Counted from the first letter of the stretch, positions 13,111 through 23,425 are shown. The stretch is 64,000 nucleotides of DNA from Ophiobolus disseminans (GCA_010093685.1 MU006231.1:358428-422427), one strand, 5' to 3'. Notes: generated from the letters alone by a model not told the origin. Translations and numbers: made by a program.

Positions 13111-14218
13111 GCGCCACTCGTACAACTTCTCAGCCCCACACGGGTTCTTGTACATTACCCTTTCCTACATACGGGCTTCGGTGTCTACATTTTTGCGCGG
13201 ACATGATCATTTGCATAGCGAAGGAGTTTATATCACAGGCAGGCGGGATTTTTTTTCACGACCTCTTACGATACCCACATAAGGCAGGCAGGCAGGCGCA
13301 AGGCAAAACGGGCGGAATCATGTAGGTGGATATGGGATATTGGGCACGGCTTGTGTGTCCCCTGCGAGACGTGAACTTGAGAGTAGTTGGTTTTGATAAA
13401 TTCCAGACTCTGGAAACTGGAAATGTGTACAAAAAACAGATGAAAACTTTTACTTTTGAGATGTTTCCTTGTGTTGTGATGCTGACTATGTTGAGGAGGT
13501 TGACGCCCATGGTTTATGCTAAGAACAGGTAATAAACAAGAGCTGTCTTATAACGTTGTAAGAGCGAGCTCGTACCGACACTTACATCCCTGCCCTCCTC
13601 CCCTAGTACCCACACCCCTTACCCTACATCAAAACTCAATCGATCATAAAACTCAATCGCTCCTCCAAACCCAATCTCCCCTCCACCCATCCTTCCCGCC
13701 CCATGTCAATCGCTGGACAGAAATCCTCACAGACGGATTCAGCCACCATTTCCTTTTCGTGGCACCTAGCCTTGCACACCGGTCGGTCTAAATTGGTGCG
13801 GCAAGCCTCTATGCAACGCTTGTGCAGGCTTTTTGCGACTGGGGTAGGCGGGACGGCTCGGGTGGGTTTTTTAGGGGATGCAAGTGTGAGGTCATGTTTG
13901 CGTGTGACGGGGATGGGGCGCGTGGTAGGGAGGGGTTGGGAGGTTTGCTTTTGCGGGGGGGGGCGGGTTAGAAGGAAATTTCCAAGGTTGGATAGAGGGG
14001 GGAGGGGTAGCTAGGTTAGCGGGGTGTACGATTTCGACGAGAGATTTGTGTGGGGTTATGGTCATGTTGGAGGGAGGGAGAGAGGTTGTTTATAGGAGGT
14101 GGCTTGATGTGTAGTTTGCGGAGGGTAGAGTGTGAAATGGAATGATGCAGCGTTTTTATTTGTTACTAGCCTTGTTAGTTTTCCACCAGGTATTTAGCTC
14201 AACTCGAAAAAATCGCTG
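13111..14218. other. Intergenic between SAC3 and the repeat-bounded island
   Basis: No gene supported. It includes a short AGGC tandem near 13284-13297 and a C/T-rich to G-rich transition at about 13570-14100. Small ORFs here lack motifs. Confidence 0.5.
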
Positions 14219-14305
14219 CAACATCCCGCACTGCGTAACGGAAAACCCACCGTAGCGGAACGCCAACAGCACTTTCCATTATGACAACACTAACAATTGT
14301 CGCAA
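14219..14305. repeat. Left copy of a long terminal inverted repeat
   Basis: This stretch (core CTGCGTAACGGAAAACCC near 14230) matches the reverse complement of 17203-17292 over about 85 bases, with mostly transition differences. The layout suits the terminal repeat of a Tc1/mariner- or Fot1-like DNA transposon, now degraded. No clean TA target duplication is visible on this side. Confidence 0.75.
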
Positions 14306-15234
14306 GCTTCCAGTAATCTCGGCATAAAGACTTTGGCAGCTTGTCTCATTATGTATTTCATATGCTTGTTTTGGGCTTATTCAATACCTGACAATACCAC
14401 AATTTACAGCTAGGCTGCACAGCGCTGCCTCCTCGCACTGGCTCGGACTTTCCTAAACGTTTGTCCATCTATCTAAAAGCTCATCAGACGACAGATCACG
14501 GAAGTAAGATGGTATGCCGAACGTTTTTCTTTGCTTGACAAGCTAGTTGCGCTGCATTTGTGAGTTCTTGTTAGTACGGGCAGCAAAGGTAAAAAAAATG
14601 ATGCCCATCCTTACTGTACAGAAACGGCTTAGCTCAAGGCTGACTGTACTGTTAAAAAGCCTTGCGTAAGCCACGCCTGACTCGTAAGAAGTTGCGCCTT
14701 GTTGCGCACGTGACTGTCAGTGCCTCGCAAAGTGCCCCACGTTGCACGTGGTGCTTGTAACAATGCGCTAAACACAAATTGTATAATTTAGAACCTTACC
14801 ATAGCAACTATTGGAATTTGACGATTAAGGATGGCACAATCTAGAGAAGTGATTTTAAGACATAAAGTCCATATCTGCGGTTCGAACGCTGCATACAGCA
14901 CTCTTCTCTTCAGCCACCAGTCGTGGCAAAAGGCTCTCGCTGCGGACATCTCATGCTGACACGTCAGAGCTATAGTGCAACTGACTTAGGTGTCTTTTTA
15001 TGTACAGTACAAGTACCAACCCATCACGACTATTGATTAAGCATGCTTATAATATCACGTGACATTATATCAAAACTCAGCCTCGTCGCTGCTGCCTAAT
15101 TCACCACACCATTCACTTCGGAACTTATCTTGTGAGTTTGCTTCTACGTTCAAATCGTGCACGGCTTGCTCGCGTTGATTTGAACGCTATTCGAACCATT
15201 TAGTTGGCTAAAGCTCGCTCCCGGTCCCCCACTC
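14306..15234. promoter_or_regulatory. Upstream region of the HET-domain gene
   Basis: About 930 bases without a supported ORF, AT-richer than the surrounding DNA. CACGTG-type palindromes occur near 14706 and 14745 and a TCACGTGA near 15055. No TATA box is placed confidently. Confidence 0.35.
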
Positions 15235-16477
15235 ATGCGACTTTTACAGCTTGAAGACAACGGCGAATTCAGCCTTACTGAATATGTTGGCAAGGATGTG
15301 CCGCCATATGCGATTCTTTCACATACTTGGGGAGCAGATGATGAAGAGGTTACCTTCAGAGATTTAAGAGACGGTACAGGCAAAAACAAGCTGGGTTATC
15401 TCAAGCTTACCTTTTGCGCAAAGCGAGCTGCGCATGACGGTCTGCAGTTCTTCTGGGTGGATACCTGCTGTATCGACAAGTCAAGCAGCGCAGAGCTTTC
15501 AGAGGCCATCAACTCCATGTTCCAGTGGTACTATATGGCGGATAAATGCTATGTATACCTATCTGATGTTGAAATTGGCAGTTATGTCGGGAAAAATCCG
15601 CCCCCCCAGCAGACGTGGAAATTGGCCTTTCGGCGTAGCAGATGGTTTACTCGCGGATGGACACTCCAGGAGCTTCTCGCTCCAAGATTGGTCGAATTCT
15701 TCTCTGCAGAGGGCGAGCGGCTTGGTGAGAAGAAATCGATGGTGCGAGAACTTCAAGAAATTACGGGGATCTGTACTCGAGCTCTCCTGGGAAGTCCGCT
15801 GTCTGAATTCAGCATTGACGAGCGAATGTCGTGGGCAAAGCGGCGCGAAACGAAGCGCGAAGAGGACGCGGCATATGCTTTGCTAGGCATTTTTGACATC
15901 CATATTCCACTTATCTATGGAGAAAGACGGAAAAAAGCATTCACTCGACTTCGGAAAGAAATCCAGGAGTCTCTAAAGGATGAAGCACATGCTCCATCAC
16001 CAGCGCACTCTCCACAGCCGCCGAAGCGACGACGCGGTGATGACGGAGAAACACAGAGCATCCAACGCAATGTTGTCTGCTTTAAGTGTCTGTACTTCCA
16101 GTGTCTAACAAATGACAGTGACAATCGAGCTGACTGTCAATTCTTAGGTGGTGAACTCGGTCACTACGCAAATGACCCTCATTGCTTTGAATGTAAGTTT
16201 CTGGAGGCTTCCGTGCGGTTGACCTTTGCTGACTGCCGCAGGCGACGAATATGGGCATCTTGCCAGTGAACTCCATTGCTATAAATGTAGGTTTCTAGAA
16301 GTTTCCATGCAGCTTATTCGTACTAACAGGTATAGGCGGTGAATACGGTCATTATGCCAATGAACCTCATTGTTATAGATGTAAGTAACACTAGCCTACA
16401 GTAACTGATATTCATTGATGATAATGAAAATGCCAGGCAATAGCCAAGATCATTTGGCAAGTAATTGCCCTGCATGA
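15235..16477 (+). CDS. HET-domain protein with a C-terminal zinc-knuckle array
   Basis: Exons 15235-16087, 16148-16192, 16242-16286, 16336-16380 and 16437-16477 give 342 residues. The N-terminus is a classic HET domain: MRLLQLED, YAILSHTWG, FFWVDTCCIDK, SEAINSMFQWY, WFTRGWTLQELLAP, RMSWAKRRETKREEDAAYALLGIF. A basic Pro-rich linker (PPKRRRGDD) follows. The tail then reads CFKC-GELGH, CFEC-DEYGH, CYKC-GEYGH, CYRC-NSQDHLASNC; the last is a perfect CX2CX4HX4C knuckle. Each of the three middle exons is exactly 45 nt and bounded by phase-1 introns that split a Cys codon after its T. Without splicing, the reading frame ends at 16269 and the knuckles are lost. HET domains act in heterokaryon incompatibility and cell death; the knuckles could bind nucleic acid or serve as a sensor (inference). 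The first intron uses a weak GTCTGT donor. Confidence 0.85.
16148..16380 (+). repeat. Tandem exon-intron duplication, about 94-bp unit
   Basis: Three 45-nt exons (16148, 16242, 16336) alternate with 49-nt introns (16193-16241, 16287-16335). The two introns align from their donors (GTRRGTTTCTRGARG), differing mainly by transitions, so the unit that duplicated was exon plus intron. Confidence 0.85.
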
Positions 16478-16536
16478 GAAAAGAGTAACTTTGAGTTCCT
16501 TTCGGTATGCAATAAGTCGATTTAGGCTTACACACA

Positions 16537-16558
16537 ATTGGCACAAAGAGGGACGTTA
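16537..16558 (+). repeat. Transposon-end fragment (AGAGGGACGTTA)
   Basis: It lies 60 bases after the HET stop codon. ATTGGCACAAAGAGGGACGTTA matches the outer part of the ends at 16963-17005 and 17081-17125. Confidence 0.5.
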
Positions 16559-16962
16559 GATCGAGTCATGCTAGCGGCCATGTTTCTTACAACTACTCCG
16601 CTTCTGGCTTTCCTTAAAGGGGCTCTTATTTGCCGAGTGTTGTCTCATAAGACGGCAAGTCGCTACAAATGCGCATCAACCTTAAAAATTCGAGCTCTTT
16701 GCTCGGGACACAATCTTCCTGTCCCTATCTATGATCTACAGAGTTCTGAACGAGGTGCACGAACTTTGAAGTACGATCCGAGGCTTGTCGATTCAAGGCT
16801 CACGGTGCGTGTTTGCATTGAACATGGTATTACAGACTGCATAGAACTCTTCTGAAGGAAACGTGAAGCTCAGATGAAGGTAAGAGTATGATTTCTGTAT
16901 TCCGAGATTATTTATGCCTCCTGGTCGTTGCGCACACTGTTGTGATGAAAAGCAGTGGTGTG

Positions 16963-17005
16963 TTTCCGGCACGCAGGGTTTTCCGGCACATCGGGAGGGA
17001 CGTTA
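16963..17005 (+). repeat. Terminal-repeat-like fragment A
   Basis: The pattern TTCCGGCAC..AGGG-TTTTCCGGCAC...GGGAGGGACGTTA aligns column by column with 17081-17125 and 17248-17292. It ends in ACGT followed by TA, as expected for a Tc1/mariner-type right end. Confidence 0.6.
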
Positions 17006-17080
17006 TATAGAGAATAGTATTAAGCACGCTATAAGTCCTGTATACAGATAGGATAGTGATTAACATGTCAAAAAATATGT

Positions 17081-17125
17081 TTTTTTCGCCAAGAGGGGTT
17101 TTTCGACTAGTAGAGAGGGACGTTA
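17081..17125 (+). repeat. Terminal-repeat-like fragment B
   Basis: Same orientation as fragment A, with C-to-T changes (TTTTTTCGCCAAGAGGGG... GAGAGGGACGTTA), consistent with repeat-induced point mutation or drift. Confidence 0.6.
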
Positions 17126-17202
17126 TTGAATAAGTCTACGACACGCGTATGAAGTATATGAGAAGAGAAGCTATCAAAGTCTCTATCCCGAGGTTAACAA
17201 TG

Positions 17203-17292
17203 CCATGCAACACTTGTTAGTGTTATTATGATAGAAAGTACTGTTAGCGTTCCGCCACGGAGGGTTTTCCGTTACGCAGGGATGGACTTTAC
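17203..17292. repeat. Right copy of the long terminal inverted repeat
   Basis: Reverse complement of 14219-14305 over about 85 bases. The outer 45 bases also resemble fragments A and B. It ends GGGATGGACTT before TA. Confidence 0.75.
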
Positions 17293-17384
17293 TAGGTTTA
17301 ACTCAATCTACCTTTGTTATCAGTCTTACATTACCTTACCTTCCTCAATTCCCACGTTCTAATCACTCAAAAAAGCCCAGCCAC

Positions 17385-19580
17385 CTATCCCACATACTCA
17401 CCTTCCTCAGCACTACTCCCATCCGCCTCCTCATCCCCACCCGAACCATACACCATCGATAACTTCCTCGGCGTCTGCGCCGGACTCGCAATCTCGGGCG
17501 AGAAACTCACCTTCTTGACTCTCTTAAGCGGCATCGGAGCATCCTCATCGTCTGAGTCTGAAGAATTCGCAAAGGGCGCTTTGCGCTTCTGATCTGGTAA
17601 AGAAACAGGTGTACTCAGTCCCGTCACCTCATCTTTAGCCTCGGGTGTGAGTTCGATTTCCTTAACAATCGTAGTTCCCTGCTCAACAACCACAGCCGTC
17701 GCAGGCACATCCACATCATCGCCTGTCTGCACGACTTTAACCGTATCGACGATGTCGCCGCTGAGTACTTCAGCAAAAGCCCAGCCCTCGCGTTGCTCGG
17801 GGAATTCCAGCATGGGGGCCGCGGTGAGGGCGTAGTCTGCTTCGTCGTCACTGTCGACGATAGTGTCTGCGGACTTGTATTTTTTGTTGGACTTCTTAGA
17901 GTCGGTTGTTGTGGGAGCTTTGCGCTTGGGGGCTCTTGGTGTGGCGGCGGCCTTTCTAGTTGCGGCGGTAGTAGTGGATTTCGTCTTCTTGACGGGCTTT
18001 GGAGTGATGGGCTTCTCTGATTCGGAAGTGCTTTCTTGAGGCTTGACGGGCTTCTTGGTGGTGGTAGTCTTCGTCGTCTCCGTCGTCTTCTTTTTGACAG
18101 TCTTTGCGACGACTTGCTGTTCAGATTCAGAAGTGCTTGCTTGGGCTTGTGCTTCAGCGGCTTCCTTCTCAGAGGCTTCTCGAGCCTCCACTTTCGCTGC
18201 GTCGGACATCTTCTTCAAGATGTTACGCTCCTTAGTCGTGAGCTCATGGGATGCGGCTTTGGGTTTCGGAGTCGCAGGAGCAGCGTCGAGCTTTTTACGA
18301 TCCCGTGGAGTCATTTGATACCGATCTGTGCTCTCCTCATGCACCGTCTTCAGCAAAGTCTTTGTGTTGCGCGGCACTTCCTCAGTCGCAACGCTCTTCC
18401 CCAGTCTTGCAGCTTTCTCCTCTTCCATCTTCACCGCCCACTTCGTCTTCATATTAGCAGTCGTGCGAACGTGCATCTTCTCCTCTGGGGCAAGTTGAGA
18501 CTTGTACCAAGCTTGCAGCATAATCCTGAGTTCGCGTTCGACTCTGTTACTATCGATGTCGACAGGCTCGTACTGGCGAGCTGCGCGGGTCTTAGACGAC
18601 TCAGCTGGAGTGAAGGGATCCTTGGCGCCCCAGTGGTACGGCTTAGTGAAGTACTCCCGACCTTTTGGGTCCAGAAACTCGCGGCGGGCCTGAATCTTCG
18701 CTTCTTTGTTATGGTCTTCAATGATGCGCTTAGCCAACTCCTTGATCTTCCACTTAGGCTCAAAGGGACAGCAACCCTGTTCACGCTCGCTCAAAGTCTC
18801 ATCGCTGCCTTGAGCCCTGCGTTTTGCAGCAACAGCACGCTCATGATCCTCACGTTCGTCCTCAGGATATGAGAAGCGGTCGAACTTCTCCTCGATGTCG
18901 AAAAGCCATGTGCCTTTGCGATTTTCGGGATCGGCGATGTCCCAAGATAGCGTCATGCGGAGATGGCTTTCGCGGCAAGGAGAAACATCGGTCTTTTGCC
19001 ATACCTTTTCGCTGTGGCGTTCGCATCTGAGGTGGTAAGTACAGCGGTTGCAAGTGTAGATGATGTCGGACACAGGGTACGGTACATGTGCCACAGCTTT
19101 TGCGAATGAGGCATTCGGACGGTAGTACACTGGCTCGTTGGTGTAGTTTGGTCGTCCATTGATGTCGATAGGATCGGTCATGTGGCGAAGTCGTTCACGC
19201 TCCCAATGATCCAGCTCATATGTAGACGCGCGGTTCTTGCCCGGAGTAGCGAGTATATTCTGAAGGCTAGCGAGCTGATCAGCCGGTAGGTTGGCGCCTT
19301 TTGCTCGTGCGATTTTCATCGCTTGCTCAGTCACCGTGTTCTGGCTTGTCTCCTTTGCCTCGCTAAGGATACCTTTCAGAAACGAAGACTGTCCTTTTGA
19401 TTGCGCTGGCTCCAAGATTGGTGTTTCATTGTCGGATGAGGATGATGAGGATGATGAGGATGATGAGGATGATGAGGATGATGAGGATGCAGCAAAATAT
19501 GATACTTTCGATATGCGGGCTTTGGTCATCTTGTTCCTTTCCTCGCGTGCTTTTAGAGTTTCTCGATCTATCTCATCCAT
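17385..19580 (-). CDS. Serine-rich, basic, probably nuclear protein of unknown function
   Basis: Single-exon gene, 731 residues, not assigned to a named family. After a charged N-terminus (MDEIDRETLKAREERNK) comes a run of about 18 serines, then a conserved-looking globular segment (about residues 100-350) with a Cys/His motif CNRCTYHLRCERH, acidic/aromatic phrases (RKGTWLFDIEEKFDRFSYPEDE) and a WYKSQLAPEEKMHVR segment. The C-terminal half is a Lys/Thr/Pro-rich disordered tail with many basic clusters (KKTTETTKTTTTKK, PRAPKRKAP) and acidic serine patches (DSDDEADY, SSDSDDEDAP) typical of CK2 sites. Chromatin or nucleolar association is plausible from composition only. The CXXC...C...H motif could bind zinc. 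Confidence 0.8.
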   Translation of the reverse strand: MDEIDRETLKAREERNKMTKARISKVSYFAASSSSSSSSSSSSSSSSSSDNETPILEPAQSKGQSSFLKGILSEAKETSQNTVTEQAMKIARAKGANLPADQLASLQNILATPGKNRASTYELDHWERERLRHMTDPIDINGRPNYTNEPVYYRPNASFAKAVAHVPYPVSDIIYTCNRCTYHLRCERHSEKVWQKTDVSPCRESHLRMTLSWDIADPENRKGTWLFDIEEKFDRFSYPEDEREDHERAVAAKRRAQGSDETLSEREQGCCPFEPKWKIKELAKRIIEDHNKEAKIQARREFLDPKGREYFTKPYHWGAKDPFTPAESSKTRAARQYEPVDIDSNRVERELRIMLQAWYKSQLAPEEKMHVRTTANMKTKWAVKMEEEKAARLGKSVATEEVPRNTKTLLKTVHEESTDRYQMTPRDRKKLDAAPATPKPKAASHELTTKERNILKKMSDAAKVEAREASEKEAAEAQAQASTSESEQQVVAKTVKKKTTETTKTTTTKKPVKPQESTSESEKPITPKPVKKTKSTTTAATRKAAATPRAPKRKAPTTTDSKKSNKKYKSADTIVDSDDEADYALTAAPMLEFPEQREGWAFAEVLSGDIVDTVKVVQTGDDVDVPATAVVVEQGTTIVKEIELTPEAKDEVTGLSTPVSLPDQKRKAPFANSSDSDDEDAPMPLKRVKKVSFSPEIASPAQTPRKLSMVYGSGGDEEADGSSAEEGEYVG
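19434..19489 (+). repeat. GATGAG microsatellite coding for the serine run
   Basis: Perfect hexamer-like GAT/GAG triplet alternation, read on the minus strand as TCA/TCC/TCT serine codons in the 731-residue protein. It is a likely length polymorphism. Confidence 0.85.
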
Positions 19581-20329
19581 GTTTGCGAACTATGTTTAGT
19601 TCGTAGTGATATGATTTAGATGATGTATGTGCAGGGTGTATGAGCTCAAATGTTGAAATGTGATGAATGTTCTTAATGGTTTCGTGTTATACAGTGGAAC
19701 ACGGATCAGATAGAACTGGTCAGAAAGAGGCCACGAGGTAGTGAGTTATGCACTACGCGATCAAAGGTGCCATTCACAACGAGGCACAATGTCATTGACC
19801 TTATACACCGGAGGAGATTCGCGTTCATGGTCTGGGTCGCTCTCGAAAGCACCAGAAATGCCGTTGTGAGACTCGATGCTGCGCGAATAGTCGAACAAAG
19901 AAGGTTGTAGAACTCTGCGAGGGAGATCAATGGGCTGAACAGCACCGCGATTTTCTTTGTGTCACAACAATGGTAGTCAACATCCACGGTGCCGCATTAA
20001 TTAGCATCTTAGAGTGTGGAGAATGGAAATGTGATAAAGAAGAAGACAGGCGAGCGAACATTCATAATTAAACAACTGACAGTGCTTCTACTGCGTGACA
20101 ACGCCATATCGTAGTCACTCATAACCCCATAGTACCACACATGCAAACGCCAAACCAGTCTAAGTGTTAAATCGTGTAGGTGAATACTTATTGTTGAGAA
20201 GACGCAATAAGATCTTAGAAGCGAAAGACCCTATCGTCTTCGTGACGAAAGCTCACATTGAAATCAATCCAATGCAATGCTAGAAGCTGAAAACTGCTTT
20301 GGGAAACAGATCGTTCGAGAAAAGATAGT
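19581..20329. other. Intergenic between unknown protein and GDP-mannose transporter
   Basis: No supported gene. It contains the upstream region of the 731-residue gene and the 3' region of the transporter. Confidence 0.5.
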
Positions 20330-21622
20330 CTAGCCCTTTAGACTGTCCTGCATGCTCCGGCTGCTAGCGCTGAGTGGAATGTTGCTAGTGGGCAAGACTG
20401 TCTTAGGCTTGCTGCTTTGTCGCACCTTTGCGAGCGCGTAGACGATACCGCTGACGAAGCCAACGAAGATGGCCGATACACTGCCGAAAGTGACAGGCGC
20501 ATTAAAAAAGACCAGGCCGCTGATTGCGATGGGCAATTTGTTGAGAGCTCCAACCATGGAGTATGTGGTAGACGAAGTAACACGGACGGCCCAAGCGGAG
20601 GTGTACGAGATGAAGACGGACGACAGACCCGAGATGACCATGACAGTGATGACGGTGTTGCGCTGATCAGCAGGGAAGTTTTTCGCAATATTCGCGGACG
20701 ACCAGTCTTCGACAAGGATGGATGCGACGAGGAGGACGGGAATGGTGAGGAGATTGTTGTAGTACATGGCTATTGAGAGTTAGTGTTGTTTCCTCTCAGT
20801 AGGTGATTGTGCTCACTGTCAAAGTCCTTGAAGTTGGTCAGCTTGATGCGCTTCCTCATGCCGAGGACGTAGGTTGCAGTGCACAGGCAGTTGAACATCA
20901 TCCAGAGGTAGCCGGCGTGCAGGGTTGACATGGCATCAGTAGTCGCACCGGTCTCCTTGCCCCCCATGCTGCTCAAGGCGTGCTGAATGTCGGCCCACGC
21001 TGCGATGATGGAGCTCAACACCATCAGCCCAAATGAGAAGAGTGCCATTGGGGTGACAGAGCCTCCGAACCAGAGCACTTCTCCGTATGCGATCAGGATG
21101 ATTGTCAGGTTCTTGAAGATGGTGTAGACGGGGATCGAGAGGAACTTGAGCGCCCAAGTGCTCGTGTAGATCATGCCGATGAGGAGGAGCGAGATGGGGA
21201 ACCCTGTGACTGTTAGCCTCCGTCTTCATCGTCCTCTACAGATCCACCTACACTTCTTCGCTTCATCCGTGTTGAAGTCCCTATATGAGATGATACCCGC
21301 AGCTTTGCACATGGAGATGGCTACTACACACACAACCGACTGTGGATTGTAAGCCCATGGTTTCCCGAGCGCCCATTGTTGACCTTACCTGGACACATAG
21401 TAGGAAGAAGTTGAGGTTGAAGTCGACCCCAGACAAGACGTATTTGTTCGTGACGGTCATGAGAATCGACGAGCCGCAGTAGCCCAGGATGGCAGCAACT
21501 GGGTTCTCCGTGATTGATCCGCTCTTGTGGGCCGCAGAGCGCATGATGGGCGAGGGCGCGCGGGAGCTCCTGGAGGAGGGCATCTCGATCTTGTAGTCGT
21601 CGCTCTTCTTGTCGTCGGACAT
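20330..21622 (-). CDS. VRG4: Golgi GDP-mannose transporter
   Basis: Exons 21622-21389, 21339-21252, 21203-20817 and 20769-20330 (minus strand) give 382 residues. A polar N-terminus (MSDDKKSDDYKIEMPSSRSS) precedes about ten hydrophobic segments. Diagnostic phrases are SSILMTVTNKYVLSG, NFFLLCVQSVVCV, the GALNKLPIA motif that forms the GDP-mannose recognition site in the Vrg4 family, and TSWAVRV-like SAWAVRVTSSTTYSM. Family proteins exchange GDP-mannose for GMP across the Golgi membrane and feed mannan and glycolipid mannosylation; loss is usually lethal or severe. Length and topology match Aspergillus GmtA and yeast Vrg4. Confidence 0.93.
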
Positions 21623-22154
21623 GGTGGGCAGTGTCAACGTATGCACGGCAGCTATCGGGTCGAGGTGCGCCGGAAGTGAATGGACAGCCCGGGGAGGACA
21701 GCTATGCGGGGATGCGAGTGCGAAGCCTGTGAGGGGCGGTAGGACTGCGCAGAGGAAGGAGCGAGAGAGGAGTGTCGCAAGAGGAGTTGCGCAAGGACGC
21801 GAATGGGGTGGGTCTCAACCTCCTCTCCCCTGGCCTGGTGGGAGCTTGTCCATCGTCGTAATTTCACGCCGCGAATGAGACGCTAAGCCCCTCTTGTCAG
21901 TTGTATACCCATGCATCAGCCACTACCCTGCATATCGACACGAACATTTTCTATTTTCGCTGCAATTCGCCGCAGCGCCTAACTAAAGTCTCGTGCCAGC
22001 CTCACCCTCGTCCCTGTCCGTACGAGACGTGCAAACATCCGTATCGGCGCGTCGCAAGTCACCGCACGTGACCACACTAAGATCGCTTAGACTACTTTTC
22101 CAGACCTTACACCCCTTTACAATTCCAGCCCGCCATCGTGCAACATCCGCAAAA
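21623..22154. promoter_or_regulatory. Divergent promoter between GDP-mannose transporter and Plp1-like gene
   Basis: 532 bases between two start codons on opposite strands. A CACGTG-containing stretch (CACCGCACGTGACC) occurs near 22060-22072. No TATA box is evident. Confidence 0.5.
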
Positions 22155-22832
22155 ATGGCTAGCCTCGACCCCAAAGTTGCGTCGACCATCGATCGCGCGA
22201 TAAGAGACGATGATTCCGACGAGGACGGTCTCATTGCATCCCTGGAAGACGACTCGGAACTCGATGCCTTCCGAGAGCAGCGCTTGCAACAGCTTCATGC
22301 CGAATTTGACAAGGCACGGAGACTGAAGGATAATGAACATGGCACATATACCGAGATCAAGGGCGAGAAGGCCTTGATGGACATCACCACCAGCACGAAA
22401 CTATGTGTCGTTCATTTCTTCAAGCCGGACTTCAACCGCTGTCGCATTATGGATACGCATCTTGAGGTAGGTCCTTTAAGCCCTTCATTTCTCGTAGTCT
22501 GATTGGGATAGGCTCTCGCGCCTAGTCACTACGAAGCGCGGATACTGAAGATCAATGTCGACAATTGCCCGTTTCTTGTCACCAAGCTAGGCATCCAAGT
22601 TCTCCCATGTGTTCTGGCCTTCGTCGACGGCGTGGGAGTTGATCGCATTGTTGGGTTTGAAGGCCTTGGAAGGTCTCCAGACCATTTTGTGACCCGAGAC
22701 CTTGAAGCACGACTCATCCGCGCAGAGGTCTTTGCGAGGAACAAGGTCACCGATGAGGATGAGAGGCGAAGGCTGCAAAAGAGCAAAGCCAGTCGGCAAG
22801 CTGACGAAGATGAGGAGGATTGGGAAGACTGA
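22155..22832 (+). CDS. Thioredoxin-fold phosducin-like protein (TXNDC9/Plp1)
   Basis: Two exons (22155-22466 and 22512-22832), 210 residues. An acidic N-terminal helix (DDDSDEDGLIASLEDDSEL) leads into a coiled segment (AFREQRLQQLHAEFDKARRLK) and a thioredoxin fold: VVHFFKPDFNRCRIMDTHLE, KINVDNCPFLVTKLGIQVLPCVLAFVDG. The usual CXXC redox pair is absent (FNRC retains one Cys), as is normal for this family. It ends with an acidic DEDEEDWED tail. Yeast Plp1 and human TXNDC9 are co-chaperones for the CCT chaperonin in tubulin and actin folding. Confidence 0.9.
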
Positions 22833-23425
22833 ATTAGCGCCTAAGTTGTGCCTATCCAAATCCCAGCATCAGTATTGCCTTCGTGTGCAGTGTCCAAATC
22901 AGCCAAGGAGCACATGGGCTTCTAGTCATTAGACAAAAGCAGAATGCCGCAACGTATATTTGCGCCATGCTGGTACCCGAAAATAGAAGCAAACGGGCAC
23001 CAACTCTCATGGTTTTTGATTTACGTATGTTGCAGCATATCCTCGCGAAACATGGTCGTCTTCAAGTGAAAAGAATCAGAGGGAAAAAAGCACGTCTAAA
23101 TGAACCCGGTGTCTGTCTGCGAGGGTGATCGCGACTTCTAACTGCTAACGGAACAATGGGGACCAAGTATCAAGAGGCATAATCCTTAGTCAGTGAGCTT
23201 GTCAACCAAACGAAAAATGGCACTCAATCTGGAAGTTGTTGCAGTCGCGGAAGTCGCAGTGGTTCGGTGGACCCTGCCACATAATCCGAATGACGCCATT
23301 CGCCACGTGCTTGCCAAATTCAAATAACTTTCGAGCTGTGCCCATCATCTTACTCGATCTTGAAACCTGCACACAGTAAACTCAAATCTACAATATCAAA
23401 TTGTAGTTATCAGGATACGCAAAAA
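22833..23425. other. Intergenic
   Basis: 593 bases holding the 3' region of the Plp1-like gene and the upstream region of the dioxygenase gene. No ORF with support. Confidence 0.5.

Larger units (their letters stand above)
14219..17292. mobile_element. Inverted-repeat-bounded 3.1 kb segment enclosing the HET gene
   Basis: Matching inverted repeats of about 85 bp lie at both ends, and three further transposon-end-like fragments sit inside its right part. The enclosed DNA contains an intact, spliced HET-domain gene rather than a recognisable transposase. Either a transposon carried the gene, or two decayed copies happen to flank it; the sequence alone does not decide. Confidence 0.4.

Noticed and set aside
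13703..14014. 103-codon ORF in the G-rich stretch before the inverted repeat
   Set aside because: Low-complexity G-run translation without motif support.
14870..14900. GGTTCGAACG resembling a tRNA T-loop
   Set aside because: No matching acceptor, D or anticodon arms around it.
16538..16855. 105-codon ORF downstream of the HET gene
   Set aside because: It begins inside a transposon-end fragment and has no domain. More likely repeat debris.
19434..19489. GATGAG array as a CRISPR-like or satellite array
   Set aside because: It is an uninterrupted coding microsatellite without spacers.
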